Source: Henricia sp. BOLD:AAB3569 (Eukaryota > Echinodermata > Asteroidea > Spinulosida > Echinasteridae). From it: DNA of 64,000 nt. Shown here in pieces: positions 51,401-60,125 of the stretch. The notes below the pieces were generated by a model. That model had not been told where the DNA came from, ran no database searches, and saw only the letters and a list, made by a program, of their open reading frames with translations. Numbering within the stretch: position 1 is the first letter of the stretch; each line of letters begins with the position of its first letter. The stretch lies in NCBI GenBank assembly GCA_037783545.1, contig JBBELK010000380.1:558001-622000 (forward strand), written 5' to 3'. The position numbers and the translations under genes were made by a program.

Positions 51401-54400
51401 ATCGAGGACGTCCTCGGTTTGTGATTACTACAGAAATGGCAAGTATTTTTTAACTACACAGTGTTACATGTATCTCGACCACCCCCCCCCCCCATTTCAA
51501 TGTTGGGACTCGCCGCGGCGGACGCAACTCCAAACAACATTGAATTGGGGGGGGCGGGGGGGGGGGGGGGGTTGGGGGGGGGGGGGGGGGTAACATCCTC
51601 CTCAACTTAGCTGCGTCAACTGTACAGAATTGCTAACACGTTTTGTCGAAACAATAAAAATACACAGGCGAATTGTAGCAGAAATTAATTTACATATTTA
51701 CCAACAATTTATTGGACAAATACATTTATTTCGACGACTCTCCTCGGAGCAACACCAACAGACCGGCGCTGGGTGACCAAGGGTAATAACAGCGTACTCG
51801 ACCCTTTCCGCAAAAGACCCGAAACGTAATGACGTCACGCGATGTTTACCGCGGTGCATTATGGGTAAAAAGTGGGGCCGAAATCGCTAGTTTTCGAACT
51901 TCGCGTGCGTTGCATGCATAGCGCATATCGTATTATGCACGTAACTTTGTGAACTTTACTAACCGCTTCGCTGGCAATAAACGTCCAAAACAAAGATCGT
52001 AAATTTATAAAATGGTTCGTGTCAACTTAGTTGTGCCTGCGTGAGTTTTAAGCGCACGACGGACACCGGAACTATGGTGTTAACTTTTAAGGCTTCAACA
52101 GGCGGCGAAAATGGCCCTGCAATAATTGTGCAAACTAGCGATGCAGAGATTTTGTCCCTATTTTGTACCCATAATGCACCGCGGTAAGCATTGCGTGACG
52201 TCATTATGTTATAGGTCTATTCTTCCATATCTGTACCGAAAGGTACAAGTATACGGTCTTTCGACAACGTTCGACCGTCGTCAAACACATTTCGTTTAAT
52301 TTGTGTTTTATCTCATATTAATTTCCTTATTTCATTGAATGATGCAATTTTTACAAAAGTTATTTTATTTATTTATTTGTTTCCATTGAAGGTATGTAAT
52401 ATGTTAGATTTGGAAAATACATGTGGTTATTGAATGTCAAAGCGCCCCACTGGACAAGCCTGCAACGGTTAACCTTTAAAAAAATTATATATATATATAT
52501 ATATACACATGTATATATATATTAGTTATCGCGCGAGTGGATACGGCATCATGTAGTGCGTCTGCGTCCGATATTCCACGAGGCCGAAAGGCCGAGTGGG
52601 ATATGGGACGCAGACGCATTACATCATGCCATATTCCACTCACGCTCGTGGGATAACGAATTTATCTTCAAGCAAACTTGACGCACTAATTACGCGCGCA
52701 CTGTGCAGTCGCGCAGGCTGCAATACACTTGCGTGGCGCAGTGCAGAGAATCGCGCACATAACAAGCCGTACTTGCCGTCACGTTTGAAGTGTACAGCTC
52801 CGTGTAGGGGACGCAATGCATTTGGAATACCAGGGCGCATCACGCAGACGACCCGGTAGATTTCGCATGCACAGTGCAAATTTTGCTGTCGGGAGCGTGC
52901 AGTTTCAGCGTGCGTGTGCGAGTTCCATACGCTTACTAGGGCGCAGGCAGAAACGCGATCCAGCTAGTTTTAAACACTACCATGTATTATCATTCGTTTA
53001 AAACCGCCCACGTGATGTTTTATTTGCCAATGAGGATGCGTAAACTGTCTAAGGTATTTATGAATATAATATAATATATATAAGAATAACAAAACAATTT
53101 AAGAGCTTTCCCCCTAAAAATAATTACGTAATCATACTCAATAGTTATATATATAGTAATATATACACATGTATATATATATTAGTTATCGCGCGAGTGG
53201 ATACGGCATCATGTAGTGCGTCTGCGTCCGATATTCCACGAGGCCGAAAGGCCGAGTGGGATATGGGACGCAGACGCATTACATCATGCCATATTCCACT
53301 CACGCTCGTGGGATAACGAATTTATCTTCAAGCAAACTTGACGCACTAATTACGCGCGCACTGTGCAGTCGCGCAGGCTGCAATACACTTGCGTGGCGCA
53401 GTGCAGAGAATCGCGCACATAACAAGCCGTACTTGCCGTCACGTTTGAAGTGTACAGCTCCGTGTAGGGGACGCAATGCATTTGGAATACCAGGGCGCAT
53501 CACGCAGACGACCCGGTAGATTTCGCATGCACAGTGCAAATTTTGCTGTCGGGAGCGTGCAGTTTCAGCGTGCGTGTGCGAGTTCCATACGCTTACTAGG
53601 GCGCAGGCAGAAACGCGATCCAGCTAGTTTTAAACACTACCATGTATTATCATTCGTTTAATACCGCCCACGTGATGTTTTATTAGCCAATGAGGATGCG
53701 TAAACTGTCTAAGGTATTTATGAATATAATATAATATATATAAGAATAAAAAAACAATTTAAGAGCTTTCCCCCTAAAAATAATTACGTAATCATACTCA
53801 ATAGTTATATATATAGTAATATATATATATATATATATATATATTTATTCCGTTCGGCGGTAAATCGTCGGATAAGACCGTGACAACGGATCGCGTTGTC
53901 AGTATGGCCACAATAACAAAAACAACATTTTCAGCTTCACAATTCATAAATTGTCCAACATTTCTTTTGTTTTCGTTTGATGGCGTCTGCCCGGGTTGAT
54001 TTTGTGGGTAAATTGGATGCAACCCACCACCCCGCCTCCCCCCACCTTCCCGGTCGACCAAGACACTTTACCAGCCTCTGTCAAACACTTATGTCAGGTT
54101 CATCTAAATAACGCATTTTAAATAACCATCATATGGATAATCACATCGGGAAAAAATAACGGCAAAACAGTTTTTTTCCACAGTTTGTATTCAGCAGACG
54201 ACTTTGGTATTCTTATTTCTCCAAATTTTGACAATAAATCGTTTCGGTCGCAAACTACGTCCTCGGTGTCTACACGTAGTCCTCAGTGCACGGTGTCTAC
54301 AAGTATATGTGCATGCACGTATGTACACACATACATATTTGCACGTGGCGCATCTCAATCTTGTCAGCGCGAAACTTATACTCACTGACTACGGTATAGG

Positions 54401-57400
54401 CTAGGTACGTGTGAAAAAGGGTACGGGTGAAAAAAGGTTGCACGCATGTACACGAAAGGGTAGTAATGCTCACACAGCCTATGCAGACGTACATACGTGA
54501 ACATGTTTTGTTTTTGTAAAGCGCTATACATGCCGTTCGTATAGACTGCCGAAGTGAATACGTCACCTTTTGTTGGTTGCCTAGGCAATTGGATCTAAAC
54601 TAAAAATCACTCAACCGTGTCCCAGTGCTTTTCCAATGGTACTTTTCCCGACGGCCATGATAGTTTAGATCCAATTGTCATGGCAACGCACGTCACACTT
54701 CGGCTGTCTATTGAGTATCCGGAAGTGTGAGCACGCACGGAATGAAATACATTCACCGCTACGTGCTGGAAATTCCTATTGCGTCATCCGGAAGAATTTA
54801 CACGCCGGTGGATCGAGCACGCGACACCGGCGCCCCGGTAGAGGAGCACCGTGGAGGCACCGGGATGGCCGTCGGGGAGCGTTGGGGACTGGGGTGGCGA
54901 AACGTGAATGACCGTAGCTCACCCTTGCCACCGGCCGGTGACCGGCCAGTGAGCAGCTCTGTCAACAATTTTGGCCCGGCAGTCCCGGCACTAATGAGAA
55001 TCGTCCTGGGCCGCAGTGGGACGGGGCTTCCGTCACAGGGCGTGACGGACCGCAGTGTGCCTTGACTCACCGGGGTGTGGCACCGTGGGGTGCTGGGGAC
55101 CTCTGATCGCGGCCGTTGCCTCACGATGATGACGATGAGGATGATGTTGCTGCGGCAACGCTCCAGGACGAAGTGAAAATGAAGGTGTGGAGCGCACTAT
55201 TTATACCAACCGGGTCTCACCGGGAGACCACCGGGTGACCACCAGGGCGTGAAACGTGACAGCTGCCACGTTCAGTCGCAGGGCGCCGCAGCAGACCCTC
55301 GCACACCGTCGGGAACGTATTGGGCCTGGACAATAAACGTGACACGAACGGGACGGACGTGAGGCACAGCATCAGAACTTAGCAGGCCGGCCTGGGACGT
55401 GGACCCATCCGTAGTGGAACGGCGCTTGAAATGTAGCGCGCCGTCCCGGTTCCGGGGCGCGCCGTCCGCCTCGCGGCCCGGAACCGGCACGGCGCGCCAC
55501 GCTTTCCGTACCGGGACGTAACGCACCGTGGTAGAACGCAACACACCGGCGCATCTAGTGCCGAGTCGAGCCACAGTAATAAAAAGACAATAAAAGTTAC
55601 ACGGCACGCCACGTTTTGGCCAAATCAGGGCGCCGGGAGTGCCGGGCACATGGTGTAAACATAGCATTACAAATAACCAAGCTAACCCACTGAAAATAAG
55701 GAAAATCTTAGTTTTAAAATTTACTTATAGCCTTATAATACTCCCGAAAGAACGTGTTCTAAACGTAGAGGGACTTGGACTTTCGTACGCGTCCTTGCAC
55801 GTGCGTTAGGCATGTTGTATTTTCTTCCCCATTTGTTTAACTAAGGCCAGGGGCAGGGTACGTACGTGTAGGCCTACAAATGTATGTAAAACAAAATTGA
55901 TTTTGGAAGATTGACGAGTGTTACTGTTACTCATGTTAGTGTTAGTGTTAGGCTTAATAACAAAGAATGTAAATATGACCATGCATGAACAACTTCCGAG
56001 ACCCCATGCACTAATAAATCTAGGCCTATTTCAAAACGGTATGAATTCCGTTTACTGGTCGCCATGTGTTAATATTTCAATTGAAAGTGATTTTAGGAGT
56101 GAGAAACATTAACCATTTTCCTTGAAAAATACTTAAACCTTTTCTGCCCTGCTCCATAGACTTAGCACACGGTGTCTCAGTGGCGACCAGTAAACGGTCC
56201 GGAATTCATACTGTTTTTAAATAGGCCTATATTTATTAGTGCATGGGGTTTCGGAAGTTGTTCATACATGGTAATATTTACATTCTTTATTAAGCCTAAC
56301 ACTAACATGAGTAACAGTAACACTCGTCAATCTTCCTAAATCATTTTTTTTACATGTAGGCCTAAACATGTTTTTACATGTACATGTTTAAAACCAAAAA
56401 TTTAATTTTTCTTGACTTTAACCTAAACATGTTTTTACATTTTTACATGTACGTACCCTGCCCCTGGCCTTCTTAGTTATACAAATTGAGTACATATTTT
56501 ATTAGTGCATGGGGTCTCGGAAGTTGTTCATGCATGGTAATATTTACATTCTTTATTAAGCCTAACACTAACATGAGTAACAGTAACACTCGTCAATATT
56601 CCCAAATCATTTTTTTTCCATACAAATTCATACTGTTTTAAAATAGGCCTATATTTATTAGTGCATGGGGTTTCGGAAGTTGTTCATGCATGGTAATATT
56701 TACATTCTTTATTAAGCCTTACACTAACATGAGTAACAGTAACACTCGTCAATCTTCCAAAATCTCTTTTTTGTTACATACAAATTCATACTGTTTTGAA
56801 ATAGGCCTATATTTATTAGTGCATGGGGTCTCGGAAGTTGTTCATACATGGTAATATTTACATTCTTTATTAAGCCTAACACTAACATGAGTAACAGTAA
56901 CACTCGTCAATCTTCCAAAATCATTTTGTTTTACATACATTTGTAGACCTACACGTACGTACCCTGCCCCTGGCCTTCTTAGTTATACACAATGGGGAAG
57001 AAAATACAACATGCCTGACGCACGTGCAAGGACGCGTACGAACGTCCAAGCCCTATGATGATAACATGTACCCTCTACGTTTAGAACATGTTCTTTCGGG
57101 AGAATTGTAAGGCTATAATATAAGTAAATTCCGTTAAAGAGAATGTACGAGAAGTGTAAATTCTTGAAAATAATGGGCGAGAATTGCAACAATACATGTA
57201 TGAGATGCTGGATAAAAAGCTGAAGCTTATACGAGATCCAGCACCCCTCATTACAGAAAATATACAATGTATGTAGTCAAACATAGACAATAAGACCAGT
57301 CAATACAACATTCCGTCACATTACAAGGGAAAGTTTGGATCTCAATTCCTTGTTCTTCAATCATTATTTTAACCCTAACTCCCTAGGGTGTATGTAAACT

Positions 57401-60093
57401 TGTATTGAGTTGTGAGGATTAGGGAGCGTTAGGGTTAATCCTGAAAAATGCAAGGTGTCTGTTATAACAATATATTGATAAGATGCCTCTTGATTCTCTT
57501 ATTGACGAGGTTCGACAGTCCAGTGAAATGAATAATTATGGAATACGTCACTCTCAAACGGCAGTAATTATAGTGATCAATGTTTACCTTGTGAGAAAAT
57601 AATAATTTCACACGACAGAATAAAAAAAGTACATGTAGGCCTACTTGCAACCTCCAGTCATTTAACTACATAAACCCCAGTTTGTTATTCAATGTGCATT
57701 TTAATATCTTAAAAGAAGATATTTCTTAAAATATCGTTTAAATCGATTAACAGTGCGTATATATAAGGAATATGTTTTAAATTATTCCACAAAAGCGGTG
57801 CTTGATATGTTACAGTATAGATTTAAAGATACGAGTTCTAACAGTACCTATATGAAATTGTATTGACAGTCTGGTATTATGTCTTTTTCATATTTAAACA
57901 TCAATACCCCAAGATGATATTTGTAGATATCAAAAATGGAGAGACGATTAATTTTCCTGAAAAGGCCATCAATATGATAATCGTTGCTTAAGTTATTAGC
58001 AACTCTAAGTGATTTCTTTTGAACAATAAATAATTTATTTAGGTACGTCTGGTATGTGTTGCCCCATGACAAAATGCCGTACTGTAAGTAGGGAAGTGTT
58101 AGGGTATTATAAATAGAGATCAGACTATTGGAAGGTACTAATGAGTCATTTTACGGAGAATGCCTAAGTTTCTTGAACATGTTAAATGGATCTGTTGACA
58201 GTGGTCTTTCCATGTGAGTTTATTATGGATTATAACTCCGAGGAATTTTGTATTGTTAACTTTATTAATCGAAATTTTGTCGAAGTACACATTGTACTGC
58301 ACATTTGCAATCTTATTAGAAAAAAAACCATGTAGGCTGTTTTATTTATATTTAAAGACAATCTGTTACTAATAAGCCAATGTGACACCTTGGTGAATTC
58401 TCTTTTGACCAAATTAATGTCTTCAAGCAGGGTCTTACTACTATAGACAATTTTAGTATCGTCGGCAAATAAAATAAATTAGTCAGGGAATTTTGCTGAA
58501 ACCTGGGAACTAAATACTTACCAAATAATTTCTTCGCCAATGTGTTAGTGAAGGTGTCTACTAACACCTCTTAAAAGGTTGAAATTCAATTCCCCTAGGA
58601 AACCACGTGACAGCTTCTAAAAGTTTTACCTTAAAAATACAGTACATACAACAGCCGTTGACAAAGCGCCCATTTGTTTTGAATGGTGTGTGCCTAATCA
58701 GACGACTGTTTTGTGTTTCATACTGGCGCAAATACGGGCAGCGCTGTGATTGGATTATATTCTGGTGCTGCTCCTGTGGTTTTCTGTGGTTCTGAATCGA
58801 ATTCTGAGGTTTTTAAAATGATGAAAGGTCAGAGTCACGTGACTAAGCTGAGAATCGGGGCCATTCCCAAGATGGCCGCCATTGAAATTTGCAAATGCCA
58901 GGCCTAGGCCGTGTCAGGTGTAGGTATACCTAGAGTCGGCCGATTTTAAAGATCCTGGTGTTGATACTATGGTTTTCCATGGTGCTGAATCCAATTCCGA
59001 GGTTTTTATAACGATGAAAGTTCAGAGGATCAGGGTCATTTCCAGGAACTTGCCCTTTTACCCAGGCCCAGCGTGCACCACCTGAAAACAGCCCGATTTG
59101 CCAGGTAGGCCTACATACCGTATCGAATAGCCGCCATTTCGTTTTCGTGGGGCACCTTTTGTTACTTAAACCGTTCAACAATAAAAGCACAATATGTGCA
59201 ATCATGCATGTCCTCAAGGAACAAAGAAACTGCCCCACAGAATCGCGGCTATTTAAAACGGTCTATAGCGCGAAGGCGGGACTGTAGTAGCATTTATGCA
59301 AATATAATAATTTAGTGCAAGTCTATCACGCAACTGGTCTATCAGTGGCACTAAACGTCCCCGAAATGTACCACACACACTTTCTTAACAATGTGAACAT
59401 GATCAGAGGCTAAATATTCTTACAAAAGTTGAAGTTTTGCTTTCGGAATTGCTTGGTAATTTCTGGAATCGGCAAGCTACCACTCATATAATCGAATATA
59501 AATGAAAGGAATCGATACCTCAAACATCTGGAATCGCGATTACGATTCCTAAAGTGGGATAGATTATACCCGACTCCGGCGCTGAATCGCCCAAGCCCAG
59601 TATTATAATGACGTGGGGTGTTACTGTTATGTCCGAGCGGTCTAGCGCGTCGAACTCAAGCTCCTGTGCCAGTACTAGAATGTGGGTTCGATTCCGGGCC
59701 GTGACGGGTTGTGGCACTTGTGCTCTTGAGCAAGGCACTTAATCACAATTGTTCCGTCCTTCGGAAGGGATGTAAAGCCGTTGGTCCAGTGTGTTACATG
59801 TAACGCACTATAAAGATCCCAGAGCATTCTTTCGTGAAGAGCAAGGGGAGGGATTCCCCGGTGTCTCTGGCCGTTTCTAATTCAACTTAGAAGTTGATAG
59901 TTATTCGAATATCTATATTAATTGATATCTATGTTAATTAATCCCATTCCTGTAATTGGCGGTTCTTCCGCTGTTGGATGTGGTGAATAAATAAATAAAA
60001 GAGCCTTTCAACCGACAGCCATGCATGTGAGGGACCGAAGCTGCGTTCGACATCAGCAGCGTAACTACGGGGCGTCAGATTCCCCCCTCCTAC

Positions 60094-60125
<32 letters not shown>

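Larger units (their letters stand above)
51169..54826. mobile_element. 3,658-bp insertion with TGTCGCGTG ends and CCGG target duplication
   Basis: Left end TGTCGCGTGTAAATTTAACC; right end TTTACACGCCGGTGGATCGA then GCACGCGACA. The outer 9 bp are inverted repeats, a TGTAAATT word recurs inside both, and CCGG flanks both ends (51165-51168, 54827-54830). The joined flanks restore the uninterrupted MITE sequence. No transposase was found; inside are a G/C palindromic tract, the 660-bp tandem duplication and a small MITE. It may be non-autonomous or decayed. Confidence 0.75.
51135..55666. mobile_element. Second Harbinger-like MITE, split by a 3.66-kb insertion
   Basis: Left piece 51135-51168 (TGCTACGTTTACTCCATG to CCCCGGCAGTCCCGG) and right piece 54831-55666 (from CGCCCCGGTAGAGGAG) together reproduce the 25688-26643 element. 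The TTA at 51132-51134 and 55667-55669 is the target duplication. Without the insert the copy is ~870 bp. It is shorter than the other copy mainly because a stretch near 55125-55150 is replaced by GATGAT-type repeats. Confidence 0.85.

Noticed and set aside
53798-54061. 87-codon minus-strand frame with GGGRRGGG and poly-Ile/Tyr
   Set aside because: Derived from a C-rich patch and an AT microsatellite.
59630-59705. tRNA-Leu(CAA) gene
   Set aside because: Boxes are good but the head continues into a SINE core and tail, and two more copies share it.
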